The notes: a model not told the origin generated them from the sequence alone. Positions 35,946-46,713 are shown, counted from the first letter of the stretch. The stretch: 64,000 bases of DNA from Buchnera aphidicola (Floraphis choui) (GCA_039830045.1 CP140044.1:124001-188000), one strand, 5' to 3'. Made by a program: numbers and translations.

Positions 35946-37754
35946 ATGAAATTTATGAAAACGAATGTTTTAGTAAGAGATAATGTGGTACAAAATGATT
36001 TTAACAAGCGTATTGATGATAATATTTTAAAAGAATTATCTAAAAATTTTGGAAAGGACCAGTTTGTTCTTCAATCAACTTTAATGGGAATTATTGTATT
36101 ATGGATAGATAGTAGTTTATTATTAGAGGTTGGAAAGTTTTTACTTAGTATAGATAATCCATATACAACATTGTTTGATCTTCATGGTATAGATGAAAGA
36201 TGTCGATCTTATCGTTATAATTTACCTAAAGCTGACTTTTCAGTATTTTATCATTTCATTTCTTTTTCTCGAAATAGTGATGTAATATTTAAAATCGCAT
36301 TATTTGATAATAAACTTAGTGTTCCTACATTAACTGGGTTATATCCAAATGCTAATTGGTATGAACGTGAAACATGGGAAATGTTTGGAATTGTTTTTAA
36401 TAATCATCCGAATTTAGTTCGTATTATTATGCCGAGAAATTGGAAAGGCCATCCATTACGAAAAGACTATTCTTCTAGAGCTACTGAATTTGATTTCTTT
36501 ACGTTAAATCAGTATAAGGAAGATACGGAAATGGATTCATTAAAATTTCGACCAGAGGAATGGGGGATGAAAAAGCAAAGTCAAAATGTTCATTATATGT
36601 TTTTGAATTTAGGTCCAAATCATCCTTCTGCACATGGAGCTTTTCGTATTGTTTTACAGTTAGATGGAGAAGAAATAGTTAATTGCGTTCCAGATATTGG
36701 ATATCATCATCGTGGAGCTGAAAAAATAGGAGAACGCCAAACCTGGCATAATTATATTCCATATACTGATCGTATTGAGTATCTTGGAGGTTGCGTTAAT
36801 GAAATGCCCTATATATTAGCAGTAGAAAAATTAGCTGGAATTATAGTTCCAAAAAAAGTGGAAGTAATTCGCGTTATGTTATCAGAGTTATTTAGAATTA
36901 ATAGTCATCTATTATATATTTCTACTTTTATTCAAGACGTTGGAGCCATGACTCCTGTCTTTTTAGCATTTACCGATCGTCAAAAAATTTATGATATTAT
37001 TGAAGCAATTACTGGATCTCGTATGCATCCAGCATGGTTTAGAATTGGCGGGGTAGCCCATGATTTACCTAAAGGATGGAATAGATTATTAAAAGAATTT
37101 CTTGTATGGATGCCACATAGATTAACTAAATATATTAATGTTTCATTGAAAAATAGTATTTTAATAAATAGGTCAAAAGGTATAGCTGAATATAATAAAT
37201 GTGATGCGTTAAAATGGGGAGTTACGGGATCTGGGTTGCGTGCTACTGGTTTAGATTTCGACGTTCGAAAAAAAAGACCGTATTCAGGTTATCATAATTT
37301 TGAATTTGAAATACCAATAGGTAGTGGAATTAGTGATTGTTATTCTCGAGTAATGTTAAAGGTAGAAGAAATTTGGCAAAGTCTTTCTATTTTAAAGCAA
37401 TGTTTAAATAATATGCCGGAAGGTCCTTTTAAAGCAGATCATCCTTTAACTACTCCTCCACCTAAAAGACAAACGTTTCAACATATTGAAACTATGATTA
37501 CTCATTTTTTACAAATGTCTTGGGGTCCAGTAATTCCTCCTAATGAAAGTTTTCAAATGATTGAAGCTACTAAAGGGATAAATAGTTATTATTTAATTAG
37601 CGATGGTAATACTACAAGTTATAGAACTAGAATAAGAACTCCTAGTTTTCCCCATTTGCAGCAAATACCATCAGTTATTCGTGGCAGTTTGATATCAGAT
37701 TTAATAGTTTATTTAGGAAGTATTGATTTTGTTATGTCTGATGTTGATCGCTAA
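35946..37754 (+). CDS. nuoCD: NADH-quinone oxidoreductase subunits C/D, fused
   Basis: Fusion of the 30-kDa (NuoC, about 1-180) and 49-kDa (NuoD, about 205-602) subunits of the peripheral arm, which build the quinone pocket with NuoB. 602 residues. NuoC part: ANWYERETWEMFGI and GHPLRKDYSSRATEF; NuoD part: LGPNHPSAHGAFRIVLQLDG, DIGYHHRGAEKIGE and the end IVYLGSIDFVMSDVDR. The C/D fusion is typical of enterobacteria and relatives. A second ATG nine bases further in is an equally possible start. Confidence 0.96.
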   Translation: MKFMKTNVLVRDNVVQNDFNKRIDDNILKELSKNFGKDQFVLQSTLMGIIVLWIDSSLLLEVGKFLLSIDNPYTTLFDLHGIDERCRSYRYNLPKADFSVFYHFISFSRNSDVIFKIALFDNKLSVPTLTGLYPNANWYERETWEMFGIVFNNHPNLVRIIMPRNWKGHPLRKDYSSRATEFDFFTLNQYKEDTEMDSLKFRPEEWGMKKQSQNVHYMFLNLGPNHPSAHGAFRIVLQLDGEEIVNCVPDIGYHHRGAEKIGERQTWHNYIPYTDRIEYLGGCVNEMPYILAVEKLAGIIVPKKVEVIRVMLSELFRINSHLLYISTFIQDVGAMTPVFLAFTDRQKIYDIIEAITGSRMHPAWFRIGGVAHDLPKGWNRLLKEFLVWMPHRLTKYINVSLKNSILINRSKGIAEYNKCDALKWGVTGSGLRATGLDFDVRKKRPYSGYHNFEFEIPIGSGISDCYSRVMLKVEEIWQSLSILKQCLNNMPEGPFKADHPLTTPPPKRQTFQHIETMITHFLQMSWGPVIPPNESFQMIEATKGINSYYLISDGNTTSYRTRIRTPSFPHLQQIPSVIRGSLISDLIVYLGSIDFVMSDVDR

Positions 37755-37774
37755 TACAAAATAGTGTTAAAAAA

Positions 37775-38257
37775 ATGTTAGATGATACTTTTACATTAAG
37801 CAATGAAGAAAAAAGACAAATATTAAACAAAAAAGATGATTATGAAGATACTCGATCAATTTCTATAGAAGCATTAAAAATTGTTCAAAAAAGAAGAGGT
37901 TGGATTTCTAAAAAAGCTATTTGTGAAATTTCAAAGATACTTAGAATATCTGAAAGTAATTTAGAAGAAGTTGCTACATTTTATAGTCAAATTTTTAGAA
38001 AACCAGTTGGTCGAAATGTAATACGCTATTGCGATAGTGTAGTATGTTATATGTATGGTTGTGAAGACATAAAATCAATTCTAGAGAATGAGTTGAATAT
38101 TGTTATTGGTGAAACAACTAAAGATTTATGTTTTACTTTGTTACCAACATGTTGTTTAGGGAATTGTGATAAAGCTCCTACTATAATGATCAACGATGTT
38201 ACTTATTCCTGTTTGACTCCAAAGTCAGTAGTTAAATTATTAGAGTTATATAAATGA
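37775..38257 (+). CDS. nuoE: NADH-quinone oxidoreductase subunit E
   Basis: 24-kDa type subunit of the NADH dehydrogenase module, carrying the 2Fe-2S cluster N1a. 160 residues. The four cluster cysteines are in YCDSVVCYMYG and TCCLGNCDKAP, spaced as in E. coli. Its stop overlaps the nuoF start (ATGA), so the two are translationally coupled. Confidence 0.95.
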   Translation: MLDDTFTLSNEEKRQILNKKDDYEDTRSISIEALKIVQKRRGWISKKAICEISKILRISESNLEEVATFYSQIFRKPVGRNVIRYCDSVVCYMYGCEDIKSILENELNIVIGETTKDLCFTLLPTCCLGNCDKAPTIMINDVTYSCLTPKSVVKLLELYK

Positions 38258-39570
38258 AGAAAATATTACGCACTCCAGAAACTCATCCGTTAACTTGGTG
38301 GTTAAATAAACATGAAGATACAGTTTGGATTAAAGAATATATAAAAAAAGGCGGCTATCTTGCTTTTGAAAAAGCAGTTAAAACTATTCATTTTAAGACA
38401 ATTATAGACATTATTAAAAATTCGGGATTAAAAGGACGTGGTGGAGCCGGTTTTTCTACAGGAACGAAATGGAGTTTAATGTCTCAAGGAAAAAATTCTG
38501 ATATTCGATATTTATTGTGTAATGCTGATGAGATGGAACCGGGAACGTATAAAGATAAGTTTTTAATGGAAAAAATTCCTCATCAATTGATTGAAGGTAT
38601 TTTAATTAGTTCATTAGCTTTGCAAGTTAGTAGAAGTTATATTTTTTTAAGATATGAATATAATAAAGTTGAAGATATTTTAAACAAAGCTATTCATGAA
38701 GCAAAACAGTACGGATACATAGGAAAGAATGTTTTAAAATCAGGTTTTAACTTTGAAATTATATTACATAGTGGTGCTGGTCGCTATATTTGTGGAGAAG
38801 AAACAGCATTAATTAATTCTTTAGAAGGTAAACGAGCTAATCCTAGGTTTAAACCTCCTTTTCCTGCTTCTGTAGGAGCTTGGGGAAAACCTACTTGTGT
38901 AAATAATGTAGAAACATTATCTAATGTACCATTTATTATTTTAAATGGTGTTGAATGGTATAAAAATTTGTCGAATAGTGTTGATACTGGTACTAAGATA
39001 ATGGGTTTTTCTGGAAAAGTCAATAATCCTGGTTTATGGGAATTACCTTTTGGAATTACTGCTCGTGAAATATTAGAAGATTATGCCGGTGGAATGAGTA
39101 ATGGGCTTCAATTAAAAGCATGGCAACCAGGAGGGGCCAGTACAAATTTTTTGACACCTGAACATATTGATTTACCTATGGAATTTGTTAGTATTCAAAA
39201 TGCTGGTAGTCGTTTAGGAACGGCAATTGCTATGGTAGTAGACAATACTATAAATATGGTTTCTTTAGTTAGAAATATTGAAGAATTCTTTTCTCGTGAA
39301 TCATGTGGATTATGTACTCCATGTCGTGATGGTTTACCTTGGATTGTATCAATTTTAAAATCTTTAGAAAAAAAACAAGGACAAATAGATGATATTGACA
39401 TTTTAGAACAATTATCCTATCAATTAGGGCCAGGAAAAACTTTTTGTGCACATGCACCAGGAGCTATTGCTCCATTAAAAAGTGCTATTAAATATTTTCG
39501 TTCAGAATTTGAATGTTGTATTAAAACATCTTCAACAATTAATGTAAAATTTATAGATGGAATTCAATAG
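38254..39570 (+). CDS. nuoF: NADH-quinone oxidoreductase subunit F
   Basis: Binds NADH and FMN and holds 4Fe-4S cluster N3; entry point of electrons into complex I. 438 residues. FMN/NADH loop GLKGRGGAGFSTGTKW (about 58-73), CNADEMEPGTYKD, and the N3 motif ESCGLCTPCRDG (about 349-360) with the distant cysteine in TFCAHAPGA. Overlaps nuoE by four bases. Followed by a 124-base gap before nuoG. Confidence 0.96.
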   Translation: MKKILRTPETHPLTWWLNKHEDTVWIKEYIKKGGYLAFEKAVKTIHFKTIIDIIKNSGLKGRGGAGFSTGTKWSLMSQGKNSDIRYLLCNADEMEPGTYKDKFLMEKIPHQLIEGILISSLALQVSRSYIFLRYEYNKVEDILNKAIHEAKQYGYIGKNVLKSGFNFEIILHSGAGRYICGEETALINSLEGKRANPRFKPPFPASVGAWGKPTCVNNVETLSNVPFIILNGVEWYKNLSNSVDTGTKIMGFSGKVNNPGLWELPFGITAREILEDYAGGMSNGLQLKAWQPGGASTNFLTPEHIDLPMEFVSIQNAGSRLGTAIAMVVDNTINMVSLVRNIEEFFSRESCGLCTPCRDGLPWIVSILKSLEKKQGQIDDIDILEQLSYQLGPGKTFCAHAPGAIAPLKSAIKYFRSEFECCIKTSSTINVKFIDGIQ

Positions 39571-39694
39571 AATAATAAAATTACTAAATAAAATATACTA
39601 AATAGCGCTTCTTTAAATAAGAAAAATGGGATTTGTTATATAAATTATTGTATAACTTCATAAAAATTTCATCAAATGGAAATAAAGATTGTTT

Positions 39695-42424
39695 ATGACT
39701 ATAATTTTTATAAATGATAAAAAATACAATGTTAATAGTACAAGTAATTTATTACATATTTGTTTATCATTAGGTTTTGATATACCATATTTTTGTTGGC
39801 ATCCAGTATTGGGAAGTATTGGAGCATGTCGTCAGTGTGTTATTAAACAGCATTATAGTTTTGAAGATAAAACTGGTAGATTAGTAGTATCTTGTATGAC
39901 TCCTGTTACAGATGGTTTAATAGTTTCTACTAATGATAGTGAAGCAGTAAATTTTAGAAAAGGTATTATCGAATTATTAATGACTAATCATCCACATGAT
40001 TGTCCAATTTGTGAAGAGGGTGGGAATTGTCATCTTCAAGACATGACTGTGATGACTAAGCATTATGTTCGTCGTTATCGATTTTCTAAAAGAACTCATA
40101 AAAATCAATATCTTGGTCCTTTTATTAAACATGAAATGAATCGATGCATTTCTTGTTATAGATGTGTTCGTTATTATAAGGATTATTCTGATGGTATAGA
40201 TTTTGGAGTGTATGGAATTAGTAATAATGTTTATTTTGGAAGATTAGAAGAAGGAGCATTAGATAGTGAATTTTCTGGTAATTTGATAGATATTTGTCCT
40301 ACTGGAGTTTTTACTGATAAAATTCAATCAGAACATTATACAAGAAAGTGGGATTTACAATATGCTCCTAGTATTTGTCAACATTGTTGTATTGGATGTA
40401 ATATTAGTGTAGGTGAAAGATATGGAAAAGTGTGTAAAGTAGAAAATAGATATCATGAAAATATTAATCGTTATTTTTTATGTGATTTAGGTAGATTTAG
40501 TTATGGTTATTCTAATTTAAGGGATAGACCAAAACATTCCTTTTATCGAAGTAAAAATAAAAAATATATTTTTAATAGTTTAGAAGATTCTATTGAATTA
40601 GTAACTAAACGTTTAACACCTCTATCTAAGATAATAGGAGTTGGTTCGAGCCGTGCTAGCTTAGAAAGTAATTATGCTCTTCAGAAGTTAGTGGGAGTAG
40701 AAAATTTTTCGACTGGAATATTACAGAAAGAATTAGATTGTGTTAAGTTAATTATAAAGATTTTAGAAGATAGTGGTATTTATGTTCCTACATTACGGGA
40801 AATAGAAAACTATGATACGATTCTTATTTTAGGTGAAGATGTTACAAAAACTTCTCCTATGATGGCTTTATCAATTCGACAGGCAATTAAAAGCAAGTCT
40901 AAAGAAATAGCATTATCCAATAATATTCCTGAGTGGCATTCATTAGCTGTTAAAAATGTTTCTGGAAATTTAAAGAATACGTTATTTATTATTAGTACTT
41001 ATAAAACTAAATTAGATGATATTTCTGAAGAAAGTTATTATTTTACGATCAATGATCAAGCACGGCTAGGTTTTGAAATTGCTAATAAAATTGATAGTAA
41101 TTCTCCTAATGTTAATAATTCAAGTATTAATTTTACTGAAATAGTACAAAAAATTGTTTTTGCATTGTTGTCGTCTAAACGTCCTCTTATCATTTCAGGC
41201 TCTCATTCTAATAGCATTGAATTAATTCAATCAGCTCATAACATAGCAAAAGCGCTAAAAAATATAGAAAAAAAAGTAGGACTGGTTTTGCTTGCATCTA
41301 ATTCTAATAGTTTAGGTGTAGGTTTATTAAAAGGAATGTCCTTAGAACAGGCTGTTAATAATTTGTTAGAAACAAAATATGATTCTTTAATAATTTTAGA
41401 AAATGATTTATATCGTTATTTATCACGATCTTGTGTTACAAAATTATTTAATATCGTTAAAAATGTTATAGTTATAGATCATCTTAATACTGAAACTATA
41501 AAGAAAGGAAAAATAATATTTCCAGCTGCTAATTGTTTCGAGAGTTCAGGAACGATTGTAAATTATGAAGGTCGAGCACAACGATTTTTTCAGGTATATG
41601 ATCCAAAATTTTATGATAGTAGTGTACATATTTTAGATAGTTGGATATGGTTGCATCGTATAGAGTGTAAATTGTACAAAAAGTCTCGAATTTGGTATAA
41701 GTTAGATGATGTTATTTATAGTATGTCATCTGAGAATATTAATTTTCATCAATTAAAGTATGTAGCACCAGATTCAAACTTTAGAGTTTGTGGACAAAAA
41801 TTAGCTAGATCTCCACATCGCTATAGTGGTAGAACTGCAATGAGATCTAATATTAGTGTTCATGAAGTTAGTCAACCTAAAGATAAAAATTCTATGTTTT
41901 CTTTTTCTATGGAAGGTTGTCAACAATCTTATAAATATTCTTCTTACATACCTTTTGCTTGGGTTCCAGGTTGGAATTCTATACAAGCATGGAATAAATT
42001 TCAAAAAGAAATTAATGGAGAATTATATTGTGGAGATTCTGGCAAACGTTTGTTATCATATGATGTAAATAAATCGTTACCTTGGTTTGAAGTTATGTTA
42101 GTTGATAATATTGGCAACGATTATCATATCGTTCCATATTATACTTTATTTGGACATGAACAATTATCACAGTTATCTCTAGTCATCAAAAAAAATATTC
42201 TGAAATATACTATAGGAATTATAAGTCAGTATGATGCAAATATTTTGTCTATTCGATCTGGATCTAAAATAGGTTTTAGTTATTGTGGCATAAAATTTAC
42301 GATTTTAGTTCATATTGCTTCTGAAATTCAACCTGGACAATTAGGATTGCCTTTAGGTTTTCCTGATTTTCCTCTTATTTTATCTAGAAAAAAAATTGCA
42401 GATTTACAAAAGATAATTGTATGA
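39695..42424 (+). CDS. nuoG: NADH-quinone oxidoreductase subunit G
   Basis: Large iron-sulfur subunit of the peripheral arm. I start at the ATG at 39695 (MTIIFINDKKYNV) to match E. coli; a TTG two codons upstream is possible. 909 residues, E. coli 908. N-terminal part: 2Fe-2S ligands in YFCWHPVLGSIGACRQC and SCMTPV; the His-Cys cluster in HPHDCPICEEGGNC; and CISCYRCVRYYKD. The extra cluster N7 found only in some bacteria is kept (ICQHCCIGCN and YFLCDLGRF). The rest is a molybdopterin-oxidoreductase-like fold without a cofactor. Confidence 0.95.
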   Translation: MTIIFINDKKYNVNSTSNLLHICLSLGFDIPYFCWHPVLGSIGACRQCVIKQHYSFEDKTGRLVVSCMTPVTDGLIVSTNDSEAVNFRKGIIELLMTNHPHDCPICEEGGNCHLQDMTVMTKHYVRRYRFSKRTHKNQYLGPFIKHEMNRCISCYRCVRYYKDYSDGIDFGVYGISNNVYFGRLEEGALDSEFSGNLIDICPTGVFTDKIQSEHYTRKWDLQYAPSICQHCCIGCNISVGERYGKVCKVENRYHENINRYFLCDLGRFSYGYSNLRDRPKHSFYRSKNKKYIFNSLEDSIELVTKRLTPLSKIIGVGSSRASLESNYALQKLVGVENFSTGILQKELDCVKLIIKILEDSGIYVPTLREIENYDTILILGEDVTKTSPMMALSIRQAIKSKSKEIALSNNIPEWHSLAVKNVSGNLKNTLFIISTYKTKLDDISEESYYFTINDQARLGFEIANKIDSNSPNVNNSSINFTEIVQKIVFALLSSKRPLIISGSHSNSIELIQSAHNIAKALKNIEKKVGLVLLASNSNSLGVGLLKGMSLEQAVNNLLETKYDSLIILENDLYRYLSRSCVTKLFNIVKNVIVIDHLNTETIKKGKIIFPAANCFESSGTIVNYEGRAQRFFQVYDPKFYDSSVHILDSWIWLHRIECKLYKKSRIWYKLDDVIYSMSSENINFHQLKYVAPDSNFRVCGQKLARSPHRYSGRTAMRSNISVHEVSQPKDKNSMFSFSMEGCQQSYKYSSYIPFAWVPGWNSIQAWNKFQKEINGELYCGDSGKRLLSYDVNKSLPWFEVMLVDNIGNDYHIVPYYTLFGHEQLSQLSLVIKKNILKYTIGIISQYDANILSIRSGSKIGFSYCGIKFTILVHIASEIQPGQLGLPLGFPDFPLILSRKKIADLQKIIV

Positions 42425-42444
42425 TTATGTTTTAAATAATTTTA

Positions 42445-43395
42445 ATGGAAATTAAGGTGTTAGTCTTAGAATCTTTTTTAGTATTATTTTTTATTTTAAT
42501 TTTTGCAACAGCAATGAGTGTTATAGAGCGAAGACTATTAGGATTATTACAAAATCGCTATGGACCTAACAGAGTTGGTTGGCAAGGAATATTACAAATT
42601 GTAGCAGATATGATTAAAATATTATTTAAAGAAGATTGGATTCCCATATTTAGTAGAAAAGTAATATTTGTTATTGCTCCAATATTAGGATTTATATCTT
42701 TACTATTAGTAATGGCAGTTATACCCATTAATTCTAATTTAGTTATTATTAATTTAAATATAGGTATTTTGTTTTTTTTAATGATGGCTTCATTGTCTGT
42801 ATACTCTGTTTTATTTGCAGGTTGGGCTAGTAATAATAAATATTCATTATTAGGAGCTATTAGAGCTACAGCACAAACTTTATCATATGAAGTTTTTTTA
42901 GGTTTGTCTTTGATGGGAGTAGTAGCTCGTGCACGATCTTTTAATATGATCGATATTGTTAATAGTCAGGTATTTTTATGGAATTGTATTCCTCAATTTT
43001 TTGGATTTGTAACTTTTTTAATAGCTGGTTTAGCATTATGTCATAGGCATCCTTTTGATCAACCAGAGTCAGAACAAGAATTAGCAGATGGTTATCATAT
43101 TGAATATTCAGGTATGAAATTTGGTTTGTTTTTTATTGGAGAATATATATCTATTATAGTAGTATCAAGTATGATTACTACTATTTTTTTTGGTGGTTGG
43201 TTGGGTTTTAGTTTCTTTCCAGTTTTATCATTTTTTTTAAAAACTATGTTATTTGTATTTTTATTTGTTTTAATTCGAGCTTCATTACCTCGTCCTCGTT
43301 ACGATAAAATAATGTTATTTGGATGGAAATTTTGTTTTCCGTTGACGTTAATAAATTTAATTTTTACTGCTATTGTTATGTTATGTGAAGCTTAA
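42445..43395 (+). CDS. nuoH: NADH-quinone oxidoreductase subunit H
   Basis: Membrane subunit (ND1 type) forming the quinone-entry site at the junction of the two arms. 316 residues with about eight helices. Typical strings are RRLLGLLQNRYGPNRVGWQG (about 29-48), ADMIKILFKEDWIP, and CHRHPFDQPESEQELADGYHIEYSG (about 204-228), the acidic loop facing the quinone channel. Starts 20 bases after nuoG. Confidence 0.95.
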   Translation: MEIKVLVLESFLVLFFILIFATAMSVIERRLLGLLQNRYGPNRVGWQGILQIVADMIKILFKEDWIPIFSRKVIFVIAPILGFISLLLVMAVIPINSNLVIINLNIGILFFLMMASLSVYSVLFAGWASNNKYSLLGAIRATAQTLSYEVFLGLSLMGVVARARSFNMIDIVNSQVFLWNCIPQFFGFVTFLIAGLALCHRHPFDQPESEQELADGYHIEYSGMKFGLFFIGEYISIIVVSSMITTIFFGGWLGFSFFPVLSFFLKTMLFVFLFVLIRASLPRPRYDKIMLFGWKFCFPLTLINLIFTAIVMLCEA

Positions 43396-43412
43396 ATAAA
43401 GAAGAGTAATTT

Positions 43413-43955
43413 ATGAGTATTGTAAAGATGATATATATATTAATTAGCCAAATACGTAGTATTTGGCTGACTTTTATTAATATTTTTTCAAAACGTGAAA
43501 CTATAAAATACCCCGAACAACCTGTTTATCTTTCTCCAAGATATAGAGGTAGAATTATATTATCTCGTAATTTAAAAGGAGAAGAAAGGTGTGTTGCTTG
43601 TAATTTATGTGCAGTAGCATGTCCTGTAGGTTGTATCTCTCTAAAAAAGTCTGTTTTGAAAAATAATCGTTGGTATCCTATATTTTTTAGAATTAACTTT
43701 TCTAGATGTATATTTTGTGGATTATGCGAAGAGGCTTGCCCGACAGCTGCTATTCAATTAATTCCTGATTTTGAATTATCAGAATATAAAAGACAAGATT
43801 TAGTATATGAAAAAGAAGATTTATTAATTTTAGGACCTGGAAAGTATCCTGACTATGATTTTTATCAATTTTCAGGTGTAGAGATTGAAGGAAAGAAAAA
43901 AGGTGATTCGGATCATGAATTACATCCAATTGATGTAAAAACATTATTACCTTAA
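43413..43955 (+). CDS. nuoI: NADH-quinone oxidoreductase subunit I
   Basis: TYKY-type subunit with two 4Fe-4S clusters (N6a, N6b) that pass electrons to NuoB. 180 residues, same as E. coli. Cluster ligands are Cys60, 63, 66, 70 (CVACNLCAVACP) and Cys99, 102, 105, 109 (CIFCGLCEEACP). The RGRIILSRNLKGEERC lead-in is also conserved. Confidence 0.96.
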   Translation: MSIVKMIYILISQIRSIWLTFINIFSKRETIKYPEQPVYLSPRYRGRIILSRNLKGEERCVACNLCAVACPVGCISLKKSVLKNNRWYPIFFRINFSRCIFCGLCEEACPTAAIQLIPDFELSEYKRQDLVYEKEDLLILGPGKYPDYDFYQFSGVEIEGKKKGDSDHELHPIDVKTLLP

Positions 43956-43965
43956 GGATAATACT

Positions 43966-44475
43966 ATGGAACTAGCTTTTTATGGTTTTGGAATAATATC
44001 AATCATATTTACTGTATTTGCAATTCTTAGTAAAAATCCAATGTATTCATTAATATATTTAATAATATCATTTTTATCTACATCTGGCGTGTTATTTTCA
44101 TTAGGTGCTTTTTTCGTAGCTGCATTAGAAGTTATAATTTATGCAGGTGCTATCATGGTATTATTTGTATTTATTATTATGATGTTTAATGTTAGAAATT
44201 CTACTTATTGTTTGATTATATCTAATAAATCTAAAGTTAAATTATTTCTGTTTTTTATATTGTTTTTAGTATTAATTTTTTCCGCAATTTTTATGTTGTC
44301 TAGTTTAGATAAAAAATACATATTTAATTCGGTAACTAACATACATGAAATTGGAATAAAATTATTTAGTGATTATATTTTAATTGTTGAATTAGCATCA
44401 ATATTATTATTAAGTGCTTTAGTAATTGTATGCCACGTTGGACAGAATAAGAAGAAACGTAGTAAACTTTATTAA
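43966..44475 (+). CDS. nuoJ: NADH-quinone oxidoreductase subunit J
   Basis: ND6-type membrane subunit of complex I. 169 residues, five hydrophobic helices, with the conserved ALEVIIYAGAIMVLFVFIIMM (split over about 50-70) in helix 3, including the pi-bulge region. Lies 10 bases after nuoI. The C-terminus is short and basic. Assignment rests on this motif and its place between nuoI and nuoK. Confidence 0.94.
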   Translation: MELAFYGFGIISIIFTVFAILSKNPMYSLIYLIISFLSTSGVLFSLGAFFVAALEVIIYAGAIMVLFVFIIMMFNVRNSTYCLIISNKSKVKLFLFFILFLVLIFSAIFMLSSLDKKYIFNSVTNIHEIGIKLFSDYILIVELASILLLSALVIVCHVGQNKKKRSKLY

Positions 44476-44494
44476 TTTATTAGGATAATTATTT

Positions 44495-44797
44495 ATGATT
44501 TCTTTATTTCATGGTTTAGCATTATCGTCTATTCTATTAATTTTGGGTTTAATATCTTTACTAATACATAAAAATGTATTATTTATGTTGATTAGTTTAG
44601 AAATTATGATTAATGCAGTAGCGTTGGCATCAGTAGTAGTAGGTAGTTATTGGAATCAAGTAGATGGACAAATAATGTATATTTTAATCATAACTTTTGG
44701 TGCTTCAGAATCAGGAATAGGTTTGGCACTTTTAGTACAATGTTATCGACAGTTTAGAACTTTAAATATTGATAAGTTAAGTGAGATGCATGGATGA
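44495..44797 (+). CDS. nuoK: NADH-quinone oxidoreductase subunit K
   Basis: ND4L-type membrane subunit with three helices, 100 residues as in E. coli. The two proton-pathway glutamates are seen in ISLEIMINAVALA (about 33-45) and FGASESGIGLALLVQ (about 67-81; E. coli has AAAEAAIGLALL here). The stop overlaps the nuoL start (ATGA). Confidence 0.94.
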   Translation: MISLFHGLALSSILLILGLISLLIHKNVLFMLISLEIMINAVALASVVVGSYWNQVDGQIMYILIITFGASESGIGLALLVQCYRQFRTLNIDKLSEMHG

Positions 44798-46635
44798 ATA
44801 TTATATGTTCGATAATTCTATTTCCATTGGTCAGTTGTATTTTATTATTTATTTTAAAAGATATTTTTTCTGGTAACCAACTTGTAAAAATTTCAATTGG
44901 ATCTGTTTTCATATCAATGTTACTTTCTTTATATTTAATGATAATTTTTTCTTATCAAAGTAAAAATATATTGATTGAAAAATTGTGGACGTTTATATTT
45001 ATAGATGATTTTAAAATTAATTTCGGATTTTTGATAGATGGTTTATCGCTTGTTATGTTAATTATGGTTACTTGCATAGGTTTTTTAGTTCATATGTTTT
45101 CTATTTGGTATATGCGTAATAGAAATGATTTATCAAATTTTTTTGCATATATGAATTTGTTTATTGCAAGTATGATTTTGTTGGTTTTATCTGACAATTT
45201 AGTTTTTATGTTTATAGGTTGGGAAGGAGTTGGGTTATGTTCGTATTTATTAGTAGGGTTTTATTACAATAATGCTAGTTTTGGATATGCCGCTTTAAAA
45301 GGATTTATTATTACTCGTATTGGAGATATTTTTTTATTGTTATCAATTTTTTTTATTTATAGAGAGTTTGGTACTTCAAACTTTGAAGAATTAAAATTAA
45401 TTTTAAAAACGGCTATAATACAAAATAATGTAGAACCATTGCAATGGATTACTCTATTTTTATTATTGGGTGCTATAGGAAAATCTGCCCAAATTCCATT
45501 GCAAACTTGGTTAGCTGATGCCATGGTAGGTCCAACTCCAGTATCTGCTTTAATTCATGCTGCTACAATGGTAGCAGCTGGTGTTTATTTAATTGCAAGA
45601 ACTCATTTTTTATTTTCATTATGTCCAGGAACATTGTATACATTAGGAATAATAGGTAGTGGAACTTTAATTATTTCTAGTTTTTCAGCATTAGTTCAAA
45701 CTGATATAAAACGTATATTAGCATACTCAACTATGAGTCAAATTGGTTATATGTTTATTGCGTTAAGTATGCAAAATTGGATTGCCGCAATTAAACATCT
45801 AGTTGCTCATGCAATTTTAAAATCTCTTCTTTTTCTTGCTTCTGGATCAATTATTACTTTATTAAAGAATGAAAAAAACATTTTTAAAATGGGCGGACTT
45901 AAGAATCAACTTCCCTTTTTATATATGTCATTTTTAATTGGTGGAGCTTCTTTATCATCGTTTCCAATTATTACATCTGGATTTTATAGTAAAGGAGAAA
46001 TTTTATTATCTGCTTGGGAAAATAGCTACATAGTTTTTTTAATATCTGGTTTGTTAGGTTTTTTATTAACTACAATATATACGTTCAGAATGATTTTTGT
46101 AATATTTCATGGAAAAGAAAAACATAATTGTGTTCCTTCAAAAGAGTTTAATCATAATTTTCCGTTAATATTATTAATAATATTTTCTACTTGCATTGAA
46201 TCTTATATTGTTTTTCCATTATTTCACGTTTTTCCAAAAGAAAAAACGTTTATTTACTCTAATTTATTTTTAGAGATGATATGTAGTTCTATATCTTTTT
46301 TTGGTATATTTTTATCTTATTATTTATGGGTAGTAAATAAAACAATAATTGATAAAATATTATGTACTACAATTGGATTACGTATAAATTCTTTTCTTTT
46401 CAATGCGTGGGGTTTTGATTATTTATATAATATATTATTCGTAAGATCTTATTTATATATTTCTAAAGTTTTGTCTTCTGATCCTATTGATACTATTATT
46501 TGTTGTCGTAAGAGTTTATTGTATTTTCTATATCATAAATTAAGATTAATTCATAATGGATATTTGCGTACTTATCTTTTATTGATTATCGCTGGATGTT
46601 TGATGTCGTTGACAATTATAACGTTTTTTAGTTAG
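44794..46635 (+). CDS. nuoL: NADH-quinone oxidoreductase subunit L
   Basis: Distal antiporter-like proton-pumping subunit (ND5 type) with the long lateral helix at its C-terminus. 613 residues. Conserved: FIGWEGVGLCSYLLVGFYY (about 141-159), the lysine in GAIGKSAQIPLQTWLADAM (about 227-245), GPTPVSALIHAATMVAAGVY, and DIKRILAYSTMSQIGYM. Overlaps nuoK by four bases. Confidence 0.96.
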   Translation: MNIICSIILFPLVSCILLFILKDIFSGNQLVKISIGSVFISMLLSLYLMIIFSYQSKNILIEKLWTFIFIDDFKINFGFLIDGLSLVMLIMVTCIGFLVHMFSIWYMRNRNDLSNFFAYMNLFIASMILLVLSDNLVFMFIGWEGVGLCSYLLVGFYYNNASFGYAALKGFIITRIGDIFLLLSIFFIYREFGTSNFEELKLILKTAIIQNNVEPLQWITLFLLLGAIGKSAQIPLQTWLADAMVGPTPVSALIHAATMVAAGVYLIARTHFLFSLCPGTLYTLGIIGSGTLIISSFSALVQTDIKRILAYSTMSQIGYMFIALSMQNWIAAIKHLVAHAILKSLLFLASGSIITLLKNEKNIFKMGGLKNQLPFLYMSFLIGGASLSSFPIITSGFYSKGEILLSAWENSYIVFLISGLLGFLLTTIYTFRMIFVIFHGKEKHNCVPSKEFNHNFPLILLIIFSTCIESYIVFPLFHVFPKEKTFIYSNLFLEMICSSISFFGIFLSYYLWVVNKTIIDKILCTTIGLRINSFLFNAWGFDYLYNILFVRSYLYISKVLSSDPIDTIICCRKSLLYFLYHKLRLIHNGYLRTYLLLIIAGCLMSLTIITFFS

Positions 46636-46713
46636 TAAAATTAATATTCAATTGTTATATGTATATTATCAAACTTATTTAACTAATGAACTGAAATAAG
46701 GAATATAATTAGT